A stretch of 17,866 nt of DNA from Paludibacteraceae bacterium (GTDB taxonomy: Bacteria > Bacteroidota > Bacteroidia > Bacteroidales > Paludibacteraceae): positions 1-17,866 of the forward strand of contig JAFYMM010000188.1 in NCBI GenBank assembly GCA_017550055.1, read 5' to 3'. This document shows positions 1-8,343 of the stretch, piece by piece; the first letter of the stretch is position 1, and every line of letters begins with the position of its first letter. The notes under the pieces were generated by a model. It searched no databases. It worked only from the letters and a program-made list of their open reading frames with translations, and was not told the origin of the DNA. The translations under genes were made by a program, and so were the position numbers.

Positions 1-1295
1 AGATAAAATCGATGGTGAATTTGCAAAGAGCATCCAATGGTAGTTATTTTGAAGGTTGGAATATGGCAGTGGCGGACTTGTCGGAGCCAGGCTCTACGTT
101 CAAGACGATGAGTTTGATGGTGGCATTGGATCATGGGGTGTGTGATACGGCAGATATAGTTGATTTGAATCATGGTGTGTGGATGTTTCATAATGCCAAA
201 ATGACCGACCACAACTGGAGGAAAGGCGGATATGATTCTTTGTCGGTTGCAGGAATATTGGCTCAATCGAGTAATGTGGGTGTGAGTAGAATCATAGATG
301 AGAATTATAAGAAAGACCCAATGAAATTTATAAATGCGGTGACAGCCACAGGGTTTGCTGATAAAATTGATGTTGGAGTTCCCGGAACGGCTGTGCCTAG
401 AATAGCGACTCCAGAAAGTAAGTCTTGGAGTAGAGTGGCATTGCCTTGGATGTCGATTGGTTATGTAGTGCAAGTTCCACCAATTTATACGTTAAATTTC
501 TATAATGCAATAGCTAATGGTGGAAAAATGATGCGTCCTTACCTTGTGAAAGAGATTCGTCGCGATGGGCATGTGATAGAGCGTAATTCGCCTCAAGTTG
601 TAAAATCAAGTATTTGTAAAGCATCGACATTGAAAAAGGTGCAAGGAATGTTGGAAGGTGTGGTTGAATATGGTACTGCAAAAACTATTGCATCGGATTT
701 ATTCCCTATAGCAGGCAAAACGGGTACAGCACAGTTGAATTATGGCAAAGGCGGAGTGACAAAGCACCAAGTGAGTTTTTGTGGATATTTCCCAGCCGAC
801 AAACCAATGTATTCATGTATAGTTGTGGTGAAAGAGCCTGAAATGCCACCAGCTGCAGCCTTTATGTGTGGTGATGTGTTCAAAAAAGTAGCAGAGCGCA
901 TCTATTCGCAAGAGGTAGAGACAGATATTGCAGATTTAGAGCGTTGGAAGGGAGATTCGATACAGTTATATAATTTGCCGATAGTGAAGGGCGGTGCTCG
1001 TAAGGAGGTTGAAGAAGCGATGAAAGAGTTGAATTTGAAGTATGAGAAAGATGCTTCTGATTGGATTTCGATGAGTAAATCTACTGAATATGCTGGGTTG
1101 ATAGCCAATTCGTGTCCTGTGTTGAATAATTTGGTGCCAAATGTTGTGGGTATGGGTGCTGCCGATGCAGTTTATTTGTTGGAAAGTTGTGGTATGTATG
1201 TGCAACTCTATGGCAAAGGTCGAGTAGTGAAACAATCTATTATGAACGGACAAAATATAGTGAAAGGTTCAACTATTACATTAACACTTAAATAA
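1..1295 (+). CDS. ftsI: FtsI/PBP2-type septal peptidoglycan transpeptidase, 5' end outside window
   Basis: Penicillin-binding transpeptidase that crosslinks septal peptidoglycan in the periplasm, working with FtsW. The reading frame is open from the window edge (codons in phase from base 3), so the N-terminal membrane anchor and pedestal domain are missing. Counting from the first visible Met at base 12, the three active-site motifs are present: STFK with nucleophile Ser28 (codon 93-95), SSN at 86-88, and KTGTA starting at Lys236. The last ~55 residues (from VPNVVGMGAADAV) form a PASTA domain, and the ~60 residues before it look like a degenerate first one; PASTA tails are usual for Bacteroidetes FtsI. 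It is followed after 13 bp by murE, the normal dcw order. The Met at 12 is internal, not the start, because it lies only 16 residues before the catalytic segment. Confidence 0.95.
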   Translation, partial: IKSMVNLQRASNGSYFEGWNMAVADLSEPGSTFKTMSLMVALDHGVCDTADIVDLNHGVWMFHNAKMTDHNWRKGGYDSLSVAGILAQSSNVGVSRIIDENYKKDPMKFINAVTATGFADKIDVGVPGTAVPRIATPESKSWSRVALPWMSIGYVVQVPPIYTLNFYNAIANGGKMMRPYLVKEIRRDGHVIERNSPQVVKSSICKASTLKKVQGMLEGVVEYGTAKTIASDLFPIAGKTGTAQLNYGKGGVTKHQVSFCGYFPADKPMYSCIVVVKEPEMPPAAAFMCGDVFKKVAERIYSQEVETDIADLERWKGDSIQLYNLPIVKGGARKEVEEAMKELNLKYEKDASDWISMSKSTEYAGLIANSCPVLNNLVPNVVGMGAADAVYLLESCGMYVQLYGKGRVVKQSIMNGQNIVKGSTITLTLK

Positions 1296-1308
1296 TTACA
1301 TTATATAT

Positions 1309-2748
1309 ATGCAACTCTCTGAAATATTAAAGAATGTAGAATTGGTAGAGGCAATTTCTGCCAATGTCGAAGTTAAAAGTATTGAGTTTGACTCACGCAA
1401 GGTTGTGCCAGGCTGTATGTTTGTGGCTACACGTGGAACGGCTGTCGATGGTCATGATTATATAAATAAAGCAATCGAAGCGGGTGCGTCGGTTATTGTT
1501 TGTGAGGAAAAACCTGAAGCACAGTCTGATGTCATATATATAAAGGTGAAAGATAGTGCCGAAGCATTGGGTCGTATGGCAAGCAATTTCTATGGCCGTC
1601 CTTCCGAACAATTGACTCTCGTTGGTGTTACAGGCACTAATGGCAAAACTACAATCGCCACATTATTATATCAACTTCATCGTGCATTAGGATATAAAGT
1701 TGGATTGCTATCTACGGTATGTAACTATGTGGATGACCGTGCGATAGAATCAACACACACTACGCCCGACGCAGTAGCATTGAATGCCTTGTTGGCTCAA
1801 ATGGTTGAGGCTGGTTGTCAATACGCATTTATGGAGGTAAGCTCTCACTCGGTTGACCAACGTCGCATCGCAGGCTTGCGTTTCGCAGGTGGTATATTCA
1901 CAAATCTCACTCGCGACCATATCGACTATCATAAGACTTTCGACAATTATCTCCGTGCTAAAAAACGTTTCTTCGACGAATTGCCAAAAGGCTCATTTGC
2001 AATAGTTAACGCCGATGACAAAAACGGTATGGTCATGTTGCAAAACACACGTGCCGACAAAAAAACATATAGCGTGCGCAGTTTGGCTGATTTCACAGCT
2101 CGTATATTAGAGGCCTCTTTCGATGGGATGTTGCTCAATGTCTGCAATCGCGAGGTATTTATGCCTTTTGTTGGTCGTTTCAATGCCTACAATCTTTTGG
2201 CTGTCTATGGTGCAGCAGTGTCGTTGGGAGCTGATGCCGAAGAGGTATTGCGCATATTGTCAATGTCTAAAGCCGTGTCGGGTCGTTTCGAAGCTATGAA
2301 AATGGCAAAAGGCTTCACTGCAATAGTCGATTACGCTCACACTCCTGATGCTCTCACTAATGTGATAGACACAATCAACGATATTCGCAATGGCGCTGGT
2401 CAATTGATTACTGTAGTAGGTTGTGGTGGCAATCGCGACAAAGGCAAACGTCCAATGATGGCGCAAGAGGCTATAAAAGGCAGTGATAAAGTGATATTTA
2501 CAAGCGACAATCCTCGTCACGAAGACCCACAAGCCATTCTCGACGACATGACTGCCGAGTTAACTCAAAACGAAATGCGCAACGTGTTGGTCATCGCCGA
2601 CCGCCGTCAAGCCATTCGCACTGCATGCCAATTAGCTCAAGCTGGCGACGTAGTCTTAGTGGCAGGCAAGGGTCACGAGAATTATCAAATCATTGGCGAC
2701 GTAAAACATCATTTCGACGACCGCGAAGAGCTTGCTGCTGCTAACTAA
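1309..2748 (+). CDS. murE: UDP-N-acetylmuramoyl-L-alanyl-D-glutamate--2,6-diaminopimelate ligase (MurE)
   Basis: Cytosolic ATP-dependent Mur ligase that adds the third stem-peptide residue to UDP-MurNAc-L-Ala-D-Glu. 479 aa, normal length. Visible: N-terminal UDP-substrate domain, P-loop GTNGKTT at residues 109-115, central-domain segment EVSSHSVDQRR, and DNPR at about 400-403. In this family DNPR marks meso-diaminopimelate rather than lysine as the added amino acid, so a DAP-type wall is predicted. The ATG at 1309 gives a typical N-terminus 13 bp after ftsI. Base composition changes within the gene: I count 14 G and 5 C in 1321-1380 but 12 G and 18 C in 2521-2580, with C-ending codons (gac, ctc, cgc) becoming common after the first third. 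Unusually for this operon, a 147-bp gap follows. Confidence 0.97.
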   Translation: MQLSEILKNVELVEAISANVEVKSIEFDSRKVVPGCMFVATRGTAVDGHDYINKAIEAGASVIVCEEKPEAQSDVIYIKVKDSAEALGRMASNFYGRPSEQLTLVGVTGTNGKTTIATLLYQLHRALGYKVGLLSTVCNYVDDRAIESTHTTPDAVALNALLAQMVEAGCQYAFMEVSSHSVDQRRIAGLRFAGGIFTNLTRDHIDYHKTFDNYLRAKKRFFDELPKGSFAIVNADDKNGMVMLQNTRADKKTYSVRSLADFTARILEASFDGMLLNVCNREVFMPFVGRFNAYNLLAVYGAAVSLGADAEEVLRILSMSKAVSGRFEAMKMAKGFTAIVDYAHTPDALTNVIDTINDIRNGAGQLITVVGCGGNRDKGKRPMMAQEAIKGSDKVIFTSDNPRHEDPQAILDDMTAELTQNEMRNVLVIADRRQAIRTACQLAQAGDVVLVAGKGHENYQIIGDVKHHFDDREELAAAN

Positions 2749-2757
2749 ACCGATACC

Positions 2758-2861
2758 CACTCACAGTGTGTATTTGAACTCTAAATTTTACCTTACCCTG
2801 TAGCAAGGTGCAAGCATACTGCAAGCAAGAAAACAGACACACACTCACAGTGTGTATTCGA
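2758..2861 (+). repeat. 20-bp direct repeat pair with hairpin in the murE-mraY gap
   Basis: The 147-bp gap 2749-2895 has no gene. It contains a 20-bp direct repeat, 2758-2777 and 2842-2861, differing at one base (t2775 versus c2859). The core is CACTCACAGTGTGTATT. The second copy makes a perfect 7-bp hairpin (ACACACT at 2839-2845, loop CAC, AGTGTGT at 2849-2855) followed within a few bases by a run of A; the first copy keeps only 4 bp of stem. Between them are an ACCTT/AAGGT inverted pair (2790-2794 and 2805-2809) and two TGCAAGCA copies (2809-2816 and 2820-2827). There is no T-tract after either hairpin, so these are not ordinary terminators. Possible roles are protein binding or RNA processing; unknown. 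Confidence 0.7.
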
Positions 2862-2895
2862 TAAAAAAAATAACAACTCATAACACATATAAATT

Positions 2896-4164
2896 ATGTT
2901 TTACTACCTATTTAACTATCTCGACAAAGCATTCGACTTTCCTGGCGCAGGTATGTTCAATTTTATCTCTTTCCGCGCAGGATTGGCGTTTATTACAGCG
3001 TTGATATTCTCTACTCTCGTAGGTAAAAAGATTATCGACAAACTCCAACAGCTCCAAATTGGAGAAACCATTCGCGACCTCGACCTCGAAGGACAAATGA
3101 GCAAAAAAGGCACACCTACAATGGGTGGCATCATCATTCTCCTCTCTATTTTGGTTGCAAGCATCTGCTTTGGTGTTCTCCACAATGTCTATATGATACT
3201 TATGCTCATCACAACCATTTGGTTGGGTGCATTAGGCTTTGCCGACGACTATATCAAAGTTTTCCGTAAAAACAAAGACGGTCTCCATGGTAAATTCAAA
3301 ATCATAGGTCAAGTAGGTATCGGTCTTATCGTAGGTCTCACACTATATCTCAGTCCAGATGCAGTTATCCGTGAGAATGTTTCTACTCAATTCGACCGCG
3401 AAACCTATACCGAAGTGGTGGAATATAGCACTCAAGAGATTAAATCGACTAAGACAACTATCCCATTCTTCAAAAATAACAACCTTGACTATGCCGACCT
3501 ATTTACTTGGGCTGGCGAGCACAAACAAATGTTGGGTTGGATATTCTTTGTTTTTCTAACCATTTTTGTAGTTACAGCAGTGTCGAATGGTGCCAATCTC
3601 ACCGATGGTCTCGATGGTCTTGCTACTGGTACATCTGCTATACAAGGGGTGGCGTTGGGTATCTTAGCCTATGTGTCAAGTAACGTCAACTATGCAGGCT
3701 ACCTAAATATAATGTATATCCCAGGTGCCGGCGAATTAGTGATATTTGCAGCTGCTTTCATCGGTGCAACTATCGGATTCCTCTGGTTCAATAGCTACCC
3801 AGCTCAAGTATTTATGGGCGACACTGGCTCATTGGCCCTCGGTGGTATTATTGCCGTATTTGCTATTGCAATCCACAAAGAGTTGCTTATTCCAATCCTC
3901 AGCGGTATCTTCTTGGTTGAGAATCTATCGGTTATAATGCAAACATCTTATTTCAAATATACAAAAAAGAAAACAGGTGTTGGTCGTCGTATATTCAAGA
4001 TGTCGCCATTGCATCACCACTTCCAAAAGGCTGGCAATTCAGGCATTGATGCTCTTTGGCAATATCCACTCAAACCGCTTCCTGAGTCTAAAATCACAGT
4101 GCGCTTTTGGCTCGTAGGCATCTTGCTCGCAGTTTTGACAATAATAACCTTAAAAATACGATAA
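2896..4164 (+). CDS. mraY: Phospho-N-acetylmuramoyl-pentapeptide-transferase (MraY)
   Basis: Polytopic inner-membrane enzyme that transfers phospho-MurNAc-pentapeptide from UDP to undecaprenyl phosphate, giving lipid I. 422 aa, about 60 longer than E. coli MraY. The extra length is mainly the hydrophilic stretch around residues 155-200 (after LTLYLSPDAV up to the next membrane segment), a common insertion in Bacteroidetes. Family signatures seen: KKGTPTMGG near the N-terminus, GFADDYIKV with the conserved Asp pair, NLTDGLDGLATG, FMGDTGSLALGG, and the MSPLHHHFQ loop near the C-terminus. About ten hydrophobic segments. Its stop codon overlaps the murD start by one base (TAATG), suggesting translational coupling. 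It uses C-ending codons heavily, unlike ftsI and ftsW. Confidence 0.97.
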   Translation: MFYYLFNYLDKAFDFPGAGMFNFISFRAGLAFITALIFSTLVGKKIIDKLQQLQIGETIRDLDLEGQMSKKGTPTMGGIIILLSILVASICFGVLHNVYMILMLITTIWLGALGFADDYIKVFRKNKDGLHGKFKIIGQVGIGLIVGLTLYLSPDAVIRENVSTQFDRETYTEVVEYSTQEIKSTKTTIPFFKNNNLDYADLFTWAGEHKQMLGWIFFVFLTIFVVTAVSNGANLTDGLDGLATGTSAIQGVALGILAYVSSNVNYAGYLNIMYIPGAGELVIFAAAFIGATIGFLWFNSYPAQVFMGDTGSLALGGIIAVFAIAIHKELLIPILSGIFLVENLSVIMQTSYFKYTKKKTGVGRRIFKMSPLHHHFQKAGNSGIDALWQYPLKPLPESKITVRFWLVGILLAVLTIITLKIR

Positions 4165-5498
4165 TGAGAATAGTAGTACTCGGTGCAGGCGAAAGTGGCG
4201 TAGGTAGTGCCATCCTTGCACAAGCAAAAGGATTTGATGTGTTTGTGTCGGATATGTCGGCAATCAAACCGAAATATAAAGAAGAGTTAGAGCGTAGAGG
4301 TATCAAATATGAGGAGTTGCAACATACCGAATCTTTGATACTCAATGCCGATGAGGTAATCAAATCGCCAGGCATACCCGAAAAAGCCCCAATGATAAAG
4401 GCTCTTCGCGCACAAGGCACTCCAATTGTCAGCGAAATAGAGTTTGCGGGTAGATATACTAATGCTAAAACTATCTGTATTACAGGTAGCAATGGTAAGA
4501 CAACAACTACTATGCTCACTTACCACATTCTTTGCGAGGCTGGATATAATGTAGGATTGGCAGGCAACGTAGGCCGTAGTTTTGCATGGCAAGTGGCTGA
4601 ACAAGAGTTTGACTATTATGTAATTGAGCTTTCAAGTTTCCAACTCGATGGTATGTATGATTTCTGTGCCGATGTAGCTATATTGCTCAATATTACTCCT
4701 GACCATCTCGACCGCTACGAATACAAATTTCAAAACTATATCGACTCTAAATTCCGCATCTTGCAGAATATGACTAAGGAGCAAACCTTTGTCTATTGGA
4801 GCGAAGACCCAGTGATTAAGGCAGAATTAGCAAAACGTGAAATATCTGCAAGTCAAGCACCATTCACAATCGAGCATATTGCAGGTAATCGCGCTTGGAT
4901 TGAGGGTGAAGACCTAATTATAAATTTCGAAAACGAACCACTAAAAGTAAATATAAACGATATAACAATTAAAGGAACACACAATATGTATAATTCAATG
5001 GCAGCTGCTGTAGCAGCAAATATAATGGGCGTGAAGAATGAAACAATTCGTCGTTCGCTTGCAACTTTCCAAGGCGTAGAGCATCGTTTGGAGTATGTTG
5101 CAACAATCCGTGGCGTTCGTTATATCAATGACTCAAAAGCTACAAATGTCAACTCTTGTTGGTATGCTTTGCAAAGTATGAAGACACCAGTTGTTCTCAT
5201 TCTTGGTGGTACTGACAAAGGTAATGACTATAGTGAAATAGCTGATTTAGTGCGCGAAAAAGTGCATACCCTCATCTTTATGGGCGTGGATAATAAAAAG
5301 CTTAATGAATATTTTGGGTTGAATACTAATTGCAAAATAGTCGATACTAATAGTTTGGCTGACGCAGTGAAGGCAGCATACGAGGTTGCTCAAAAAGGTG
5401 ATACTGTGTTGTTGTCGCCATGCTGTGCAAGTTTCGATTTATTCAAAAACTACGAAGACCGTGGTGAGCAATTCAAACAAGCAGTGAGACAATTATAA
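4164..5498 (+). CDS. murD: UDP-N-acetylmuramoylalanine--D-glutamate ligase (MurD)
   Basis: Cytosolic Mur ligase adding D-glutamate to UDP-MurNAc-L-Ala. I place the start at ATG 4164, overlapping the mraY stop by one base, giving 444 aa beginning MRIVVLGAGESGVGSA. This is the expected Rossmann-like N-terminus; the longer open frame upstream (from a TTG at 4107) lies inside mraY and lacks family character. P-loop GSNGKTTTT at residues 108-116, central-domain motif NITPDHLDRY, then the C-terminal domain with YINDSKATN and LILGGTDKGNDY, and LLSPCCASFDLFKNYEDRG near the end, all standard for MurD. A 51-bp gap with no visible terminator separates it from ftsW. Confidence 0.97.
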   Translation: MRIVVLGAGESGVGSAILAQAKGFDVFVSDMSAIKPKYKEELERRGIKYEELQHTESLILNADEVIKSPGIPEKAPMIKALRAQGTPIVSEIEFAGRYTNAKTICITGSNGKTTTTMLTYHILCEAGYNVGLAGNVGRSFAWQVAEQEFDYYVIELSSFQLDGMYDFCADVAILLNITPDHLDRYEYKFQNYIDSKFRILQNMTKEQTFVYWSEDPVIKAELAKREISASQAPFTIEHIAGNRAWIEGEDLIINFENEPLKVNINDITIKGTHNMYNSMAAAVAANIMGVKNETIRRSLATFQGVEHRLEYVATIRGVRYINDSKATNVNSCWYALQSMKTPVVLILGGTDKGNDYSEIADLVREKVHTLIFMGVDNKKLNEYFGLNTNCKIVDTNSLADAVKAAYEVAQKGDTVLLSPCCASFDLFKNYEDRGEQFKQAVRQL

Positions 5499-5549
5499 TA
5501 ACAAACCATTGATTATTAAGTAGTCAATAAGAACGAAGAGAGTAATATT

Positions 5550-6854
5550 ATGAATAAATTTTTAGCAAAAACATTGCAGGGCGACAGAGTGGTGTGGATT
5601 ATATTTGCTTTGTTGTTTGGTATCTCGATGGTCGAGATGTTTAGTGCGTCGAGTATGTTGGTGCATTGGAGTAGTAGTAGTTCTATTCACTCTCCAATAT
5701 TGCGTCATCTTATGTTTTTTGCCATAGGATTTATGGGAATGATGATTGTGCAGATGATTGATTTTAAGTATATAAGGTTGTTGGGTTATGCAGGGTTAGC
5801 TTTTTCGTGGGGATTGTTGGTCTTGACAATGTTTATTGGTACAAAGCAGGCAGGGGCAGCACGTTGGATTGAGATTGCTGGTTTTCAGTTTCAACCATCG
5901 GAGATAGCAAAGTTGTCGTTGATAATAGTTATTGCTGACCAAGTAGAGCGATTGCAGAATATAGAAAAACAGAGTAAGTATTTTTGGTATGTTATTGGTG
6001 CTATAGTGCTTACGTGTGGAATGATTTTTACTGAAAACTTCTCTACAGCAGCTATTTTGTTTGTGATTACGATGACAATGATGTGGATTGGAGAGATTAA
6101 TTGGAAGAAATTAGCAACTGTATGTAGTGCTGTTGTGGGTGCGGTATTGTTGATTTTGTTTGTTGCATGGATAATACCTGAAAATGTTTATAATGAATAT
6201 GATAATCCTGCAGTGAAAGTTTTTAAGCGTGCATATACTTGGGTTGCTCGTATTGAGAATTTTTTTGAAGCAGATGCGGAGACAGTTAGTAAATTTAAGA
6301 TTAAAGCAGATGGCAGTAATTTTCAAGAAAACCATGCGCAGATGGCTGTTGCAAGGGGAGGATTTATTCCTCATGGACCAGGCACAAGTATGGAACGCAA
6401 CTATTTGCCAGAGGCGTTTTCTGACTTTATTTTTGCAATTATAGTTGAAGAGCTGAGTGTTTGGATGGGTCTATTCGTGATAGGTTTGTATCTGTGCTTA
6501 TTGTTTAGGGCAGGCAGGGTTGCCCGGCAATCCGACTCTCTGTTCTGTGCTATATTGGTGATTGGGATTACGATGTTGATTGTCTTGCAAGCATTTATAC
6601 ATATAGGTGTGTCGGTGCATTTAGGACCAGTGACAGGACAACCTTTGCCTTTGATTAGTCGTGGTGGTACATCTGTATTGGTCAATTGCGTATATTTTGG
6701 ATTGATAATTAGTGTTACTCGTCATATTCAGTCTCAGAGGTTGCAAAAAGAGATGGTTGGAGCAGTGGCTGTTGTGGCTGAACCGACAGAAACAAACATA
6801 GAACAAACAAACTCTCTTGAAACAGAAATGGTTGAAGAGGTAAAAGATATTTAA
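5550..6854 (+). CDS. ftsW: Septal SEDS peptidoglycan glycosyltransferase FtsW
   Basis: SEDS-family membrane glycosyltransferase that polymerises lipid II at the septum as the partner of FtsI. 434 aa with about ten hydrophobic segments. SEDS signatures: FQPSEIAKL after the third/fourth segment, HGPGTSMERNYLPEAFSDFIF containing the conserved Asp (about residue 292) that corresponds to the catalytic Asp of RodA/FtsW, and PLPLISRGGTS near the last membrane segments. The C-terminal ~45 residues are a hydrophilic, Glu- and Thr-rich cytoplasmic tail of no recognised fold. Position between murD and murG argues for FtsW rather than RodA. Only 2 bp separate it from murG. Strongly G-over-C coding strand (20 G and 6 C in 5581-5640). 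Confidence 0.96.
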   Translation: MNKFLAKTLQGDRVVWIIFALLFGISMVEMFSASSMLVHWSSSSSIHSPILRHLMFFAIGFMGMMIVQMIDFKYIRLLGYAGLAFSWGLLVLTMFIGTKQAGAARWIEIAGFQFQPSEIAKLSLIIVIADQVERLQNIEKQSKYFWYVIGAIVLTCGMIFTENFSTAAILFVITMTMMWIGEINWKKLATVCSAVVGAVLLILFVAWIIPENVYNEYDNPAVKVFKRAYTWVARIENFFEADAETVSKFKIKADGSNFQENHAQMAVARGGFIPHGPGTSMERNYLPEAFSDFIFAIIVEELSVWMGLFVIGLYLCLLFRAGRVARQSDSLFCAILVIGITMLIVLQAFIHIGVSVHLGPVTGQPLPLISRGGTSVLVNCVYFGLIISVTRHIQSQRLQKEMVGAVAVVAEPTETNIEQTNSLETEMVEEVKDI

Positions 6855-6856
6855 TT

Positions 6857-7945
6857 ATGAAAAAGTATTTAATAAGTGGTGGTGGCACAGGTGGCCATAT
6901 ATTTCCAGCTGTAAGTATAGCAAATGAACTTCGTCGTCAAGACCCTAATTGTGAAATCCTTTTTGTAGGTGCAGAAGGGCGTATGGAGATGGAACGTGTG
7001 CCTGCTGCAGGTTATAATATTGTGGGTTTGAAAGTTGAAGGGCTTGATAGAAAGAATATTTTTCGTAATGTGAAAGTGGTGTGGAACTTGTTGCGTTCGA
7101 TGGCTAAGGTGCGAGGAATAATAAAAGATTTCAAACCCGATGTTGCTGTTGGTGTGGGTGGATATGCAAGTGGTGCGGCATTGAAAGTGGCTCAACAAAT
7201 GGGTATTCCTGTTGTGTTGCAAGAGCAAAATAGTTTTGCTGGTGTAACTAACAAGATGCTTGCAAAAGGAGCAGAGAAGATTTGTGTAGCCTACACTGGT
7301 ATGGAGCGTTTCTTTCCAGCAGATAAGATAATATTGACAGGTAACCCTGTGCGTCAAAACTTGTTGGCTGAAATAGACAAACATGAGGCTTACGAATATT
7401 TTGGGTTAAATCCAAATAAACCTACGTTGATGGTTATGGGTGGCAGTCTTGGTGCTAGAACTATAAATCAGGCTATGATAGCGGGTCTTGAGCGACTTAA
7501 GGAGTCGGGCATACAGGTGATTTGGCAAACTGGAAAAATATATTATCAAGATGCGTTGAAGGCTTATGAGCCATATCGTTGCGATGAGATAAAAGTGACA
7601 GACTTCCTTTCTCGTATGGATTATGCTTATGCGGTGGCTGATTTGGTGGTGTCGCGTGCAGGAGCAAGTTCGATATCTGAACTTTCGTTGTTGGGTAAAC
7701 CATCTATTCTTGTGCCTTCGCCAAATGTGGCAGAAGACCATCAAACGCATAATGCACGAGCGTTGTCAGATAAAGGTGCAGCTATATTGGTGCGAGATGT
7801 TGAGGCTGTTGATGTTATGGTAGATACTGCTTTGAAAACTATTTCTTCTGCTGAGAAATTGCAATCTTTGTCGGAGAATGTTCTTAAATTGGCTTATCCT
7901 AATTCGGCAGAAAAGATAGTAGATGAGATTTTGAAATTGGCATAA
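6857..7945 (+). CDS. murG: UDP-GlcNAc:lipid I N-acetylglucosaminyltransferase (MurG)
   Basis: GT28-family peripheral membrane enzyme that adds GlcNAc to lipid I to form lipid II on the cytoplasmic face. 362 aa, normal length. N-terminal glycine loop ISGGGTGGHIFPA, VGVGGYASG, QEQNSFAGVTNK, then the C-terminal UDP-GlcNAc domain with LTGNPVR, MGGSLGA, and VSRAGASSISEL followed by PSPNVAEDHQTHNA. All are hallmark MurG segments. ATG at 6857 lies 2 bp after ftsW. In related clusters murC follows almost immediately; here 398 bp intervene, containing the inverted-repeat element at 8021-8321. Confidence 0.97.
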   Translation: MKKYLISGGGTGGHIFPAVSIANELRRQDPNCEILFVGAEGRMEMERVPAAGYNIVGLKVEGLDRKNIFRNVKVVWNLLRSMAKVRGIIKDFKPDVAVGVGGYASGAALKVAQQMGIPVVLQEQNSFAGVTNKMLAKGAEKICVAYTGMERFFPADKIILTGNPVRQNLLAEIDKHEAYEYFGLNPNKPTLMVMGGSLGARTINQAMIAGLERLKESGIQVIWQTGKIYYQDALKAYEPYRCDEIKVTDFLSRMDYAYAVADLVVSRAGASSISELSLLGKPSILVPSPNVAEDHQTHNARALSDKGAAILVRDVEAVDVMVDTALKTISSAEKLQSLSENVLKLAYPNSAEKIVDEILKLA

Positions 7946-8017
7946 ATGTCAGTCTTCTTCGGTGAAGGTTGCTTGAAGGTAAGGTTGACTATCTTGGAGG
8001 CTATGAAAGAGATTTAA
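7946..8017 (+). other. 23-codon open frame directly after murG, doubtful
   Basis: An ATG immediately after the murG stop opens a 23-codon frame (starts MSVFFGEGC, ends LEAMKEI) that stops just before the inverted-repeat element. I recognise no family and see no ribosome binding site beyond what coupling to murG would give. It could be a translated small ORF, or simply the residual spacer left when the element inserted. The stretch also holds a small CTTC-GGT-GAAG hairpin. Low confidence that it is a gene. Confidence 0.15.
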
Positions 8018-8020
8018 TAT

Positions 8021-8321
8021 TTAAGGGGACTTCTATAAATTTTTCACCTTCGGTTCAAGACTTATAGTTCCCCGTTTTGCTAAATTTATTTTAAAGTTCA
8101 AAAACTCTTGTATAAAATTTGTTTTTTAATGGCATCTTATTAGCTTTTTATTCAGCCAAATAGCTCGCTATTAGTCTAAATAAAAAACTAACAACCTGCT
8201 CGCTAAAAATTTTTCCAAGATTTTTGCTCCGTTCGACATAGTCCAAGCAAGCTTGACTTTGTTCTCACTTAAGCAAAAATTCAAATTTTATTTACAAGGT
8301 AATTTATAGAAATCCCCTTAA
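8021..8321. mobile_element. MITE-like, 301-bp non-coding element with 21-bp terminal inverted repeats
   Basis: The ends 8021-8041 and 8301-8321 are inverted copies of each other, matching at 20 of 21 positions (mismatch at the tenth base); after a 4-base offset a further ACCTT also matches. Both ends carry TTAA, which could be a target duplication or part of the repeat. Inside is a second palindrome: 8141-8155 pairs with 8176-8190 (13 of 15), with an AATAGC-TC-GCTATT hairpin at its tip. The left end can instead fold locally, because CTATAA (8033-8038) plus the GGGG before it complements TTATAGTTCCCC (8062-8073). No ORF of note on either strand and AT-rich. Structure, size and insertion into the otherwise tight murG-murC junction fit a miniature inverted-repeat transposable element; a structured regulatory RNA is the alternative. 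Confidence 0.6.
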
Positions 8322-8343
8322 TTGTAATTTTTAATTATTTGTT

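Noticed and set aside
2758..2861. CRISPR-like repeat
   Set aside because: Only two copies, 84 bp apart with unrelated structured sequence between, inside an operon, no cas genes.
4107..4163. N-terminal extension of MurD from a TTG inside mraY
   Set aside because: The ATG at 4164 overlaps the mraY stop in the usual coupled way and gives the exact family N-terminus.
6869..7384. 171-codon open frame on the minus strand inside murG
   Set aside because: It is wholly antisense to a clear MurG, has Cys/His/Thr-rich composition typical of a shadow frame, and no recognisable domain.
8021..8321. Intrinsic terminator and new promoter between murG and murC
   Set aside because: No GC-rich stem followed by a T-run was found at the left end, and no exact TAnnTTTG box was seen just before murC; the symmetric ends fit an element better.
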